The notes beneath the pieces are model-generated. The model saw nothing but the letters and a program-made list of their open reading frames with translations. It was not told the DNA's origin and searched no databases. Below are positions 1-5,541 of a stretch of DNA of 5,845 bases, piece after piece; position 1 is the stretch's first letter; the number at the start of each line of letters is the position of its first letter. The DNA lies in contig JBAQKP010000205.1 of NCBI GenBank assembly GCA_049301135.1, positions 1-5,845 on the forward strand, in the 5' to 3' direction. Made by a program: the position numbers and the translations under genes. This stretch comes from JAYXXU01 sp049301135 (GTDB lineage: Bacteria > Pseudomonadota > Gammaproteobacteria > Pseudomonadales > Moraxellaceae).

Positions 1-4
1 GATA

Positions 5-616
5 CTAATTGCCCATCTTTAAGCGGTACTGCAAGGCTTGGCTGAGGGTATGGCTATCGACATACTCCAATTCACCACCTTGTGGAACACCCTGCGCTAT
101 TCTACTCACCGACAATGGCAATGTGCGCGGCTGTTGTTTGACAACCTCCTGTAAATAATGCGCCGTGGCTTGACCTTCAATCGTGGCATTGGTGGCAACA
201 ATCATTTCTTCAATCGGCTCTTGTTGCACCCGCTTCAACAACAGTGGAATGCCAAGCTGCTCCGCACCCACCCCATCGAGTGGCGATAAATGCCCACCCA
301 ACACGAAGTAACGCCCACGATAACTACCGCTATGCTCAATCGCCATCACGTCAGCAGGTGACTCGACCACGCACAACAAACGCTCATCACGCTGACTCGA
401 GCTACAAATCTCGCAGATCGTATGATCCGAAAACGAGCGACAGACACTGCACTGCTGAATGTCTTGCATCGCTGTGTCCAGTGCCAGCGCTAGCGCATGG
501 CCACCTTGCCGATTGCGCGACAATAAATGCAGCGCCATGCGTTGGGCGGATTTTGGACCAACCCCTGGCAGCACCCGTAGGCGCTGCACGAGATCGTCAA
601 ACTTGGCACTAAACAT
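5..616 (-). CDS. recR: Recombination mediator protein RecR
   Basis: RecR works with RecF and RecO to load RecA onto gapped single-stranded DNA during recombinational repair in the cytoplasm. The 203-residue product is full length for the family (about 200). Seen in order: a helix-hairpin-helix region near residues 11-32 (LPGVGPKSAQRMALHLL), a four-cysteine zinc finger (C56, C59, C68, C71), and a Toprim domain from about residue 80 with VVESPADVMAIE (E85) and GGHLSPLDGVG. The C-terminal part carries the ATNATIEGQATA segment and GVPQGGELEYVDSHTL. The start at 616 is the only sensible one before the HhH region; its ribosome binding site is weak (GACGGG about 9 bases upstream). It lies 24 bases after ybaB on the same strand, the usual ybaB-recR pairing. 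The stop codon is only four bases from the window edge, so any downstream terminator is out of sight. Identity is very secure. Confidence 0.98.
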   Translation of the reverse strand: MFSAKFDDLVQRLRVLPGVGPKSAQRMALHLLSRNRQGGHALALALDTAMQDIQQCSVCRSFSDHTICEICSSSQRDERLLCVVESPADVMAIEHSGSYRGRYFVLGGHLSPLDGVGAEQLGIPLLLKRVQQEPIEEMIVATNATIEGQATAHYLQEVVKQQPRTLPLSVSRIAQGVPQGGELEYVDSHTLSQALQYRLKMGN

Positions 617-640
617 GCTGTAGACCCGTCAGCAGCACGA

Positions 641-979
641 TCACATGCCACCAAACATATTGGCCATGCCCGCTGGCACACCGGCTGGCGTTTTGGCTTT
701 GGCCAGTTTCTCGTCAGCAATCACTTCCGCCTGACGGACCGCATCATTAACGGCAGCCGCAATCAGATCTTCAATCATGTCTGGATCGTCTTTAAGCAAT
801 TCTGGATCAATCGCAATACGCTTCACCACAAAACGTGCATTCATGGTGACCTTGACCAAACCACCACCGGCTTCGGCCTGTACTTCCGTTTGTGCCAACT
901 CTGCTTTGGCTTTTTTAACCTGCTCTTCAATGCCTTTTTGCATTTGCTGGGCTTGCTGCATCAGCATATTGATGTTCAT
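641..979 (-). CDS. ybaB: YbaB/EbfC family nucleoid-associated DNA-binding protein
   Basis: YbaB/EbfC proteins are small dimeric DNA-binding proteins that coat the nucleoid and are nearly always encoded beside recR. The product is 112 residues, typical for the family. It begins with a long Gln/Lys-rich amphipathic helix (residues 1-30, MQQAQQMQKGIEEQ), followed by the family core with the GGGLVKVTMNARF strand (about 38-50), IAIDPELL (56-62), and a helix DLIAAAVNDAVRQAE (71-85). It ends in a Gly/Met-rich tail (MANMFGGM), also common in the family. The frame is open one codon further to a TTG at 982, but I chose the ATG at 979 because AAAGGAG sits 7 bases before it, against 4 bases for the TTG. 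It is 39 bases downstream of metZ and 24 bases upstream of recR, so co-transcription is likely. Confidence 0.95.
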   Translation of the reverse strand: MNINMLMQQAQQMQKGIEEQVKKAKAELAQTEVQAEAGGGLVKVTMNARFVVKRIAIDPELLKDDPDMIEDLIAAAVNDAVRQAEVIADEKLAKAKTPAGVPAGMANMFGGM

Positions 980-986
980 CAATCGA

Positions 987-993
987 CTCCTTT
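987..993 (-). promoter_or_regulatory. Strong Shine-Dalgarno of ybaB (decides the start)
   Basis: The minus strand reads AAAGGAG, then seven bases (TCGATTG), then ATG. This is a near-consensus ribosome binding site and supports the ATG at 979 over the in-frame TTG at 982, which would be only 4 bases away. It is much stronger than the sites of the flanking recR and metZ genes, so YbaB may be made in higher amounts than its neighbours from a shared mRNA (inference). Confidence 0.8.
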
Positions 994-1018
994 AGTCTGC
1001 ATTCAACACAATCAGTGA

Positions 1019-2239
1019 TTATGCCAGTCCGCGCGCCAAATCGGCACGAATATCGGCAATATCTTCTAAACCCACCGCAATCCGAATCAACCCCTCGGTA
1101 ATCCCCGCAGCGGCTTTGGCCTCTGGTGATAAACGGCCATGTGTGGTGGTGGCCGGATGGGTAATCGTGGTTTTGGTATCGCCAAGATTGCCAGTAATCG
1201 ACAGCATCCGTGTCGCATCAATCACCCGCCACGCCGCCTCACGACCACCTTTCACCTCAAACGACACAATGCCGCCAAACGCCCGCTGCTGGCGCTGCGC
1301 AATCGCATGGCCTGCATGGCTCGGCAGACCACTGTAGTAGACTTTTTCGACATTTGGATGTGCATCCAACCACATCGCCAAACTCAAAGCACTGGCCGAA
1401 TGTGCCTCCATGCGGAGCCGTAAGGTTTCTAAGCCTTTTAAAAATACCCACGCATTAAACGGACTCATCGACGGGCCACAGGTGCGCGTGACGCCAAACA
1501 CTTCTTCAAGCAGTTTGGCATTACCGACCACTGCCCCGCCCAAAGCGCGCCCTTGACCGTCAAGGTATTTGGTCGCCGAATGAATCACCAAGTCTGCGCC
1601 CAATTTGAGCGGCTGTTGCAAGGCAGGCGTACAAAAGCAATTGTCCACCGCCAGCAAGATGCCATGTGCATGTGCCAGATCGGCCAGTGCTTGAATATCA
1701 ACCACTTCGGACAATGGATTGCTGGGAGTTTCACAAAAAAACAGTTTGGTTTTCTGTGCCTGAATTGCCGCTTGCCACTGGCTCACGTCCGACAGATCGA
1801 CAAAGGTCACTTCCACGCCAAACTTACGCATGTATTTATCAAACAACGCCGTGGTCGTGCCGAACACCGCACGCGAACACACCACATGATCACCAGCCGC
1901 TAAAAACGCCAATGCAGTGGATAAAATCGCCGCCATCCCCGACGCGGTTGCCACACAACGCTCGCCGCCTTCTAGTGCGGCAAGGCGTTGCTCAAAAGTG
2001 CGCACGGTTGGATTGGTAAAGCGTGAGTAGATATTTTGGTTCGGCACTTGTCCCGAAAACGCCGCCGCTGCATCAGCAGCACTCGCGTACACAAACGACG
2101 AAGTCAAAAACATCGGCTCACTATGCTCACCTTCAAAGGTGCGCTGGTGGCCAGTACGAATCGCTAAACTATCAAATCCTAGTGCAGCGGCCTGCAAATT
2201 TTGGCCAGCGGCTTCATGCTCTAAATCAAATTCACTCAT
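1019..2239 (-). CDS. metZ: O-succinylhomoserine sulfhydrylase (PLP-dependent)
   Basis: MetZ makes homocysteine directly from O-succinylhomoserine and sulfide, bypassing cystathionine, in methionine biosynthesis in the cytoplasm. The product is 406 residues, matching the family (about 400). It is a Cys/Met-metabolism PLP enzyme: EGEHSEPMFLTSSF near residue 36-49, YSRFTNPTVRTFEQRLA (71-87, Tyr/Arg that contact PLP phosphate of the partner subunit), ATASGMAAI (97-105), the PLP-ring aspartate D199 in LAVDNCF, the Schiff-base lysine K224 in HSATKYLDGQG, and NLGDTKTTITHPATTTHG (351-368). The overall pattern fits MetZ better than MetB or methionine gamma-lyase, though these paralogs share most motifs. 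The reading frame runs open upstream to 2407, but the start at 2239 (MSEFDLEHEA) matches the family N-terminus; no strong Shine-Dalgarno is present (only GAAG about 9 bases upstream), and an ATG at 2254 would add five residues. First gene of a likely metZ-ybaB-recR transcript. Confidence 0.93.
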   Translation of the reverse strand: MSEFDLEHEAAGQNLQAAALGFDSLAIRTGHQRTFEGEHSEPMFLTSSFVYASAADAAAAFSGQVPNQNIYSRFTNPTVRTFEQRLAALEGGERCVATASGMAAILSTALAFLAAGDHVVCSRAVFGTTTALFDKYMRKFGVEVTFVDLSDVSQWQAAIQAQKTKLFFCETPSNPLSEVVDIQALADLAHAHGILLAVDNCFCTPALQQPLKLGADLVIHSATKYLDGQGRALGGAVVGNAKLLEEVFGVTRTCGPSMSPFNAWVFLKGLETLRLRMEAHSASALSLAMWLDAHPNVEKVYYSGLPSHAGHAIAQRQQRAFGGIVSFEVKGGREAAWRVIDATRMLSITGNLGDTKTTITHPATTTHGRLSPEAKAAAGITEGLIRIAVGLEDIADIRADLARGLA

Positions 2240-2250
2240 AACGGAATACT

Positions 2251-2361
2251 TCATACAGTCGGCGGGATGACATGGCCAGAATACGATGGCTGCGGCGTCG
2301 GGTGTTGCAGCAGCCACACCTGATACGCCGCTCCAATCGATTGCGAACACCGTCCGAGCAT
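2251..2361 (-). CDS. Possible small ORF in the metZ leader (36 aa, doubtful)
   Basis: A short ATG-initiated frame on the minus strand (MLGRCSQSIGAAYQVWLL... ending VIPPTV) stops 11 bases before the metZ start. The composition reads like real protein in part (AAYQVWLLQHPTPQPS), but there is no Shine-Dalgarno, no recognised family and nothing that links it to methionine control such as runs of Met codons. Two other frames over the same stretch are also open, so the open frame alone is poor evidence. It may be chance, a leader peptide or a remnant of an older gene. I do not recognise it. Confidence 0.12.
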   Translation of the reverse strand: MLGRCSQSIGAAYQVWLLQHPTPQPSYSGHVIPPTV

Positions 2362-2389
2362 TGTGAAAGCATGCAGGGGATAGCGTCAA
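2360..2389 (-). promoter_or_regulatory. Weak candidate sigma70 promoter for metZ
   Basis: On the minus strand TTGACG (2389-2384) is followed, after an 18-base spacer, by CACAAT (2365-2360), a 4 of 6 match to the -10 consensus. Transcription would start about 110 bases before metZ. The -35 is good and the -10 poor, so this is only a candidate. No MetJ-like or MetR-like operator was seen around it. Part of the downstream leader can fold (GGCTGC with GCAGCC at 2288-2315), but this is not a known riboswitch. Confidence 0.2.
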
Positions 2390-2485
2390 GCATCGACAAC
2401 GCTTCAATCACCAATCATGTGCAAAACTTGACGATTCATTCATGGCAAAACTGCTGTAATGGTCAGATCTTTTCGGCATCGGTTT

Positions 2486-2494
2486 TGCTATATT
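2486..2494 (+). promoter_or_regulatory. Extended -10 promoter for the PhaC-like gene
   Basis: The sequence TGCTATATT gives a TG extension, one base, and the hexamer TATATT (5 of 6 to TATAAT). It is 34 bases ahead of the start codon of the hydrolase gene, so transcription would begin near 2500. No good TTGACA is present 17 bases upstream, as is common for extended -10 promoters. The 289-base region 2240-2528 between metZ and this gene otherwise holds no clear gene. Confidence 0.45.
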
Positions 2495-2528
2495 CGCGCC
2501 GTCGTCCGCTGCTTTACGGAACTGTGTT

Positions 2529-3668
2529 ATGCCGTTGCCACAATCCTCGTCTCAATCGTGGGCTCAGTCCCTGTCACAATCGTTTACCGCCCTACGCCAA
2601 CTGCCCAACTCTCCGCATTGGCTGAACGCCCGTGACCGATTATTCAATCCTCAACAACTGGTACAGGCTGGCAAAACCCCATTTGACGTGATTTATGATG
2701 ATGGCATGGCCAGTCTACGGCACTATCCCGCCTTGCCGGATCAGCCGACCCGTCATCGTATTCCACTGGTTATTGTTGCACCGCTGGCAGTCAATATGTT
2801 GGTGTATGATCTCTTTCCGCAGCGTTCGCTGATTCGGTATCTGCTGGAGCAAGGCTTTTCGGTATACCTGATCGATTGGGGCAAGCCCACTCGTCGCCAT
2901 GCACAGCGCAATTTTCACAGCTACATCCTGTCGTATCTGCCAGCGATGCTGCGCGAAGCACGCCACCATAGCGGTCAGCAACAACTCTCCTTGCATGGCT
3001 GGAGCATGGCGGGGATTTTCACCCTGTTGTATGCTGCGCACAGCCAAGATCCTGATCTTAAAAACATCATCATCATGGGCAGTCCGATTGACAGTTATGC
3101 GTCTGGCAATATCGGCCAGTTCTATCGGCGTGCGGGACAAGTATTTCGCTGGACTGAGCAGCGCTGGGGCTGGCATCCACGCACGCTACCAGCACAGCTC
3201 TTGCACTCACAAGGCTGGAGCAATGCACTCGGCTTTAAACTGCTCGATCCGGTCGGCACGTTGAAAGGCCATCTGAATCTACTAAAACGCCTAGATGATC
3301 GGCAAGCGGTTGAAGCTCACGCCACGCTCGGGGCATTTTTGGATCATATGGTCGATTACCCTGGTGGGGTCAACCGTGACATGCTATTGAAGATCTGGCT
3401 AGACAATCCACTCAGTCATGGCGAATTTAAAATTGGTGGCAAAACCGTGTATTTAAAAGACATCCATGCGGCCATGCTGGTTGGTGCAGGTCGTAACGAT
3501 GGCATGGTGTCGGTTGATGCTGTGCGACCGCTGGTGGATTTGGTCGGCTCAAGCGATGCCACCTTTACCACCGTTGCTGGTGGACATGTTGGGATGATTG
3601 GCAGTGAAGCCGCCAGTGTTGAATTTTGGCCGGTACTGGCCGATTGGTTGGCACAGCGTTCAGATTAA
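2529..3668 (+). CDS. PHA-synthase-like alpha/beta hydrolase with serine nucleophile
   Basis: The 379-residue product has the layout of the class III/IV polyhydroxyalkanoate synthase (PhaC) superfamily: a short N-terminal region, a first strand PLVIVAPLAVNMLVYDL (79-95), then SLIRYLLEQGFSVYLIDWGKP (100-120), which is the hallmark stretch of PhaC proteins. The lipase-type box is HGWSMAG with S159 at the nucleophile position, where true PHA synthases have Cys (G-x-C-x-G). The other triad residues are in expected places: D324 in GAGRNDGMVS and H353 in AGGHVGMIG. No signal peptide is seen, so it is probably cytoplasmic. Because of Ser159, a hydrolase or acyltransferase role (lipase, thioesterase, depolymerase-like) is more likely than polymerisation, but the substrate is unknown. 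The start at 2529 has a weak GGA site 8 bases upstream. Its 3' neighbour is an oxidoreductase of the 3-hydroxyacid dehydrogenase family, 40 bases away. Confidence 0.82.
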   Translation: MPLPQSSSQSWAQSLSQSFTALRQLPNSPHWLNARDRLFNPQQLVQAGKTPFDVIYDDGMASLRHYPALPDQPTRHRIPLVIVAPLAVNMLVYDLFPQRSLIRYLLEQGFSVYLIDWGKPTRRHAQRNFHSYILSYLPAMLREARHHSGQQQLSLHGWSMAGIFTLLYAAHSQDPDLKNIIIMGSPIDSYASGNIGQFYRRAGQVFRWTEQRWGWHPRTLPAQLLHSQGWSNALGFKLLDPVGTLKGHLNLLKRLDDRQAVEAHATLGAFLDHMVDYPGGVNRDMLLKIWLDNPLSHGEFKIGGKTVYLKDIHAAMLVGAGRNDGMVSVDAVRPLVDLVGSSDATFTTVAGGHVGMIGSEAASVEFWPVLADWLAQRSD

Positions 3669-3681
3669 GCCACAGCCCTCA

Positions 3682-3689
3682 CCCCCCCC
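3682..3689 (+). repeat. Homopolymer of eight C
   Basis: Eight consecutive C lie in the 40-base gap between the hydrolase and oxidoreductase genes, ending 7 bases before the AGGAG ribosome binding site. The tract is outside both coding frames, so length change would alter only spacing and local mRNA structure (it could pair with G-rich RNA). It is the longest homopolymer I noticed here. Confidence 0.9.
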
Positions 3690-3696
3690 TGCTCAC

Positions 3697-3701
3697 AGGA
3701 G
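3697..3701 (+). promoter_or_regulatory. Shine-Dalgarno that decides the oxidoreductase start
   Basis: AGGAG is followed by an ATG only one base later (3703) and a second in-frame ATG seven bases later (3709). Seven bases is the normal spacing, and the protein then begins MIQSIAFLGLGAMG, directly on the first Rossmann strand as in the family. The start at 3709 is therefore chosen. Confidence 0.8.
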
Positions 3702-3708
3702 CATGTTT

Positions 3709-4581
3709 ATGATTCAGTCGATTGCTTTTTTAGGACTCGGTGCAATGGGCTGGCGGATGGCCGCACATTTGCCCAAAACCTGTCAGGATGTGCGTGTCTG
3801 GAACCGTAATTTTGCCAAAGCCGAAGCGCACGCCGTGCAATTTGCTACCACTGCCACGTCGATTGAGCAGGCCGTGCAAGCTGATGTGATTTTTTCTTGT
3901 TTACCGACTAGCCAAGATGTCGCCGCTCTGATTAAGGCACACCCGCCGAAAACGGGTAGCATCTGGGTCGATTGCACCAGTGGCGAACCGGCGATGGCAC
4001 AACAACTGGCCGCGCAATTGTTGGCGATTGGTGTGTATTTTCTCGACGCGCCCGTCTCTGGTCAGACCATCGGTGCCGAAAAAGGCACGCTGACCGTGAT
4101 GGTGGGAGGCGATGCCGCAGCCTTGGATCGCGCTCGGCCAGCCATTGAGCCATTTGCGGGGTTGATTCAGCATGTCGGTGCCAGTGGCGCGGGGTTTGCG
4201 GTCAAAGCCGTGAATAACATGCTACTCGCTGTGAACCTATGGGCAGTGGCTGAGGGCTTTAGCACCTTAAAAGCTCATGGGGTTGATCTGAATGGCGCAT
4301 TGAGCTGTATCAATGCGTCGAGTGGCCGTAGCATGGCAACTGAAATGGTACTGCCTCAACGCGTGCTCAATCGCAGCTTTCCGACCACGTTTGCGTTGGA
4401 CTTATTGACCAAAGACACCGGCATTGCTTTGGATTTGGTGCAGCAAGCCAAACTGCCTGCACCGATTTTGGCACTGACGCAAAGCCTGTACCGTGCGGCC
4501 AGCTTACAAGCCGAGCAAAACGCGGATTTTTCGGCAGTGGTCAAGTTGTTGGAGTCTTGGACAGGCGTAATATTAGAGTAA
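3709..4581 (+). CDS. NAD(P)-dependent oxidoreductase, 3-hydroxyisobutyrate dehydrogenase family
   Basis: This 290-residue protein belongs to the beta-hydroxyacid dehydrogenase family (3-hydroxyisobutyrate dehydrogenase, tartronate semialdehyde reductase, glyoxylate/succinic semialdehyde reductase), which interconvert 3-hydroxyacids and semialdehydes. Visible motifs: the Rossmann fingerprint GLGAMG (9-14), the substrate-binding DAPVSGQTIGAEKGTL (113-128), the catalytic lysine K166 with N170 in GFAVKAVNN, and the cofactor/substrate segment FALDLLTKDTGIAL (228-241). After the second strand the sequence is VWNRN (30-34); an Arg (R33) rather than an acidic residue here favours NADP(H), as in GLYR-type members. 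The family members cannot be told apart safely from sequence, so the substrate is open. The frame is open back to 3598 but this overlaps the hydrolase gene; AGGAG 7 bases before 3709 fixes the start. Probably co-transcribed with the preceding PhaC-like gene (40-base gap). Confidence 0.88.
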   Translation: MIQSIAFLGLGAMGWRMAAHLPKTCQDVRVWNRNFAKAEAHAVQFATTATSIEQAVQADVIFSCLPTSQDVAALIKAHPPKTGSIWVDCTSGEPAMAQQLAAQLLAIGVYFLDAPVSGQTIGAEKGTLTVMVGGDAAALDRARPAIEPFAGLIQHVGASGAGFAVKAVNNMLLAVNLWAVAEGFSTLKAHGVDLNGALSCINASSGRSMATEMVLPQRVLNRSFPTTFALDLLTKDTGIALDLVQQAKLPAPILALTQSLYRAASLQAEQNADFSAVVKLLESWTGVILE

Positions 4582-4654
4582 GTGCGACGCGAGGACGCAC
4601 CCTCAACAACGCATGCCTACCCTCATATCGGTAGGCTCTGCTGCTGAAGCCCGC
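4582..4654. other. Convergent intergenic spacer with two hairpins
   Basis: This spacer separates the ends of the plus-strand oxidoreductase and minus-strand cytochrome genes. It holds two inverted repeats: GTGCG/CGCAC (4582-4586 with 4596-4600, 9-base loop) and GCCTACC/GGTAGGC (4615-4621 with 4630-4636, 8-base loop). Neither is followed by a T-run on either strand, so they are not classical intrinsic terminators; they could protect 3' ends or mark a Rho-dependent end. No gene is seen in it. Confidence 0.6.
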
Positions 4655-4678
4655 TTAATCAGGATAGGCATAAGCGGG
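4650..4678 (-). other. Hairpin spanning the cytochrome stop codon
   Basis: CCCGCTTA (4650-4657) and TAAGCGGG (4671-4678) form a perfect 8-base-pair stem with a 13-base loop. On the minus strand the stem encloses the last codons of the cytochrome gene and its TAA stop lies in the stem. What follows (CTTCAGCAGC) is not T-rich, so termination by this hairpin alone is uncertain. Confidence 0.5.
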
Positions 4679-4984
4679 TCGCTGCCTTGCATAATATGCA
4701 GCGACGTTTTCGATGTCAGCGTCGGTCAGCTCCTTGGCGACACCGGTCATTTTGGTATGTACTCGTTTGCCGGAACGAAAGGCACGCAACTGAATCGAAA
4801 TATAAGACTCGCGCTGACCCGCCAGATGTGGGTGGATCGCCGATACACTGATGCCTTGCCTGCCATGGCATTTGTGACAGACCGCGTCCACCTTCGCTTT
4901 ACCAGCAATTAAATCGTAAGCAGAAGCAGGCGATGTCCACAAGACCGCCCCCATGACCCACATCGCGCTCAAACGTAGCAGCAT
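4655..4984 (-). CDS. Small periplasmic class I cytochrome c (c553/c4-like)
   Basis: A 109-residue single-heme electron carrier. Residues 1-22 form a Sec signal peptide (MLLRLSAMWVMGAVLW..., cleavage likely after ASA, before Y23), so the protein acts in the periplasm. The heme-binding motif CHKCH (36-40) gives covalent attachment and the proximal His40; M79 in the TKMTGVAKELTD segment is the expected sixth ligand. HPHLAGQRESYISIQL (51-66) and DIENVAAYYA (90-99) are typical of the cytochrome c553/c4 single-domain family (COG2863-like). The frame stays open upstream to 5059, but a start there would overlap the hemoglobin gene and bury the signal peptide; 4984 is therefore chosen. It starts 10 bases after the hemoglobin stop codon, with no strong Shine-Dalgarno, which suggests translational coupling. 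The likely partner is the co-encoded exported globin or a terminal oxidase (inference). Confidence 0.9.
   Translation of the reverse strand: MLLRLSAMWVMGAVLWTSPASAYDLIAGKAKVDAVCHKCHGRQGISVSAIHPHLAGQRESYISIQLRAFRSGKRVHTKMTGVAKELTDADIENVAAYYARQRPAYAYPD
4678..4710 (+). terminator. Candidate intrinsic terminator inside the convergent cytochrome gene
   Basis: On the plus strand GTCGCTGC (4678-4685) pairs with GCAGCGAC (4698-4705), a perfect 8-base-pair GC-rich stem with a 12-base loop, followed by GTTTT. It lies about 97 bases after the oxidoreductase stop and within the 3' end of the opposite-strand cytochrome gene. The T-run is short and the loop long, and a competing inner hairpin (TGCAT/ATGCA at 4688-4700) exists, so this is a candidate only. 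If real, the plus-strand transcript would end antisense to the cytochrome mRNA. Confidence 0.35.
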
Positions 4985-4994
4985 TATAGAGTAC

Positions 4995-5534
4995 TCATTG
5001 ATTAACGATGACAGGACGCATCGGCGCAAGCAATGCGACAAGCTTGTTTTCTTGCTCAAAGGTCAAACCCGCCTTACGCACGGCGATTTGAAAGTCCTCC
5101 ACCAACGCGACAAAATCTGCGTCTTTTACCCCCATGCCTTTGTGCGATTCTTCCATGGAGCGGCCGAGATACTCACAGCCACCACCGGCCAGATTACACA
5201 CTTGCTCGGTCAAGTGATAAACCAATACTTCACTGTCGGTTTCCTCAAAAAACTTGGCGATGCGAGGGTCTTTTTTGAACAGCACCACTGAATCTTTCAT
5301 GATTTGCTCGAGTACCGGACGGCCGCCAATCTGCTCGTACAGTGATGGCTTTTCGGTGGTCAGGCGTTCATAAATCGTAGTGTCATAGTTTTTGGCGGGA
5401 GCGCTTGTATCGGCTGTTGCAGCAGCTTGCGGCGTGGCGGCTTTGGTCGGCTCAGGCGACTGTGCCAACACAGTACAGCTCAACAACATTCCGAAAAAAA
5501 ACCCACCGCACGCTTTGGTCGATTGCGTCATCAT
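4995..5534 (-). CDS. Exported group 1 truncated hemoglobin
   Basis: The 179-residue product joins a signal sequence (about residues 1-24, hydrophobic GGFFFGMLLSCTVLA, cleavage likely after A24), a Pro/Ala/Thr-rich linker (25-60) and a group 1 truncated globin domain (from SLYEQIGG at 64 to MRPVIV at 172-177). Such globins bind O2, NO or CO on heme. H131 in RSMEESHKGMG is the expected proximal F8 ligand. LYEQIGGRPVLE, DPRIAKFF (89-96) and CEYLGRSM (120-127) are family landmarks. By my hand alignment to classical members, B10 Tyr is replaced by Val83 and E7 by Leu104, giving an apolar distal pocket; H107 falls near E10. Cys113 and Cys120 could form a disulfide. An LLSC (17-20) could act as an imperfect lipobox. 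The start at 5534 has GGAG 7 bases upstream; a second ATG follows at once. Gaps are 36 bases to the upstream gene and 10 to the cytochrome gene. Confidence 0.92.
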   Translation of the reverse strand: MMTQSTKACGGFFFGMLLSCTVLAQSPEPTKAATPQAAATADTSAPAKNYDTTIYERLTTEKPSLYEQIGGRPVLEQIMKDSVVLFKKDPRIAKFFEETDSEVLVYHLTEQVCNLAGGGCEYLGRSMEESHKGMGVKDADFVALVEDFQIAVRKAGLTFEQENKLVALLAPMRPVIVNQ

Positions 5535-5541
5535 GTTAAAA

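Noticed and set aside
244..612. Open frame of 122 codons on the plus strand opposite recR
   Set aside because: Composition is rich in His, Pro, Arg and Ala as expected of an antisense shadow; recR is certain on the other strand.
2288..2315. Possible riboswitch stem (GGCTGC/GCAGCC) ahead of metZ
   Set aside because: A 6-base stem with a 16-base loop and no conserved SAM-riboswitch core; likely chance in GC-rich sequence.
2240..2407. N-terminal extension of MetZ by 56 residues (open frame back to 2407)
   Set aside because: The added residues (Cys/Ala-rich, not like the family) have no counterpart in MetZ proteins; the start at 2239 gives the normal length and N-terminus.
2428..2460. Plus-strand promoter TTGACG (2428-2433) with TGTAAT (2455-2460)
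   Set aside because: The spacer is 21 bases, too long for a sigma70 promoter; the extended -10 at 2486-2494 is better.
2715..3176. Open frame of 153 codons on the minus strand opposite the hydrolase gene
   Set aside because: It lies wholly opposite a gene with clear family motifs, shows no recognisable domain, and looks like a frame kept open by codon bias.
3598..3708. Longer start for the oxidoreductase at 3598
   Set aside because: It would overlap the end of the hydrolase gene and add 37 residues before the Rossmann strand; the AGGAG site fits the ATG at 3709.
4985..5059. Longer start for the cytochrome at 5059
   Set aside because: It would overlap the hemoglobin gene and place 25 residues in front of a clear signal peptide.
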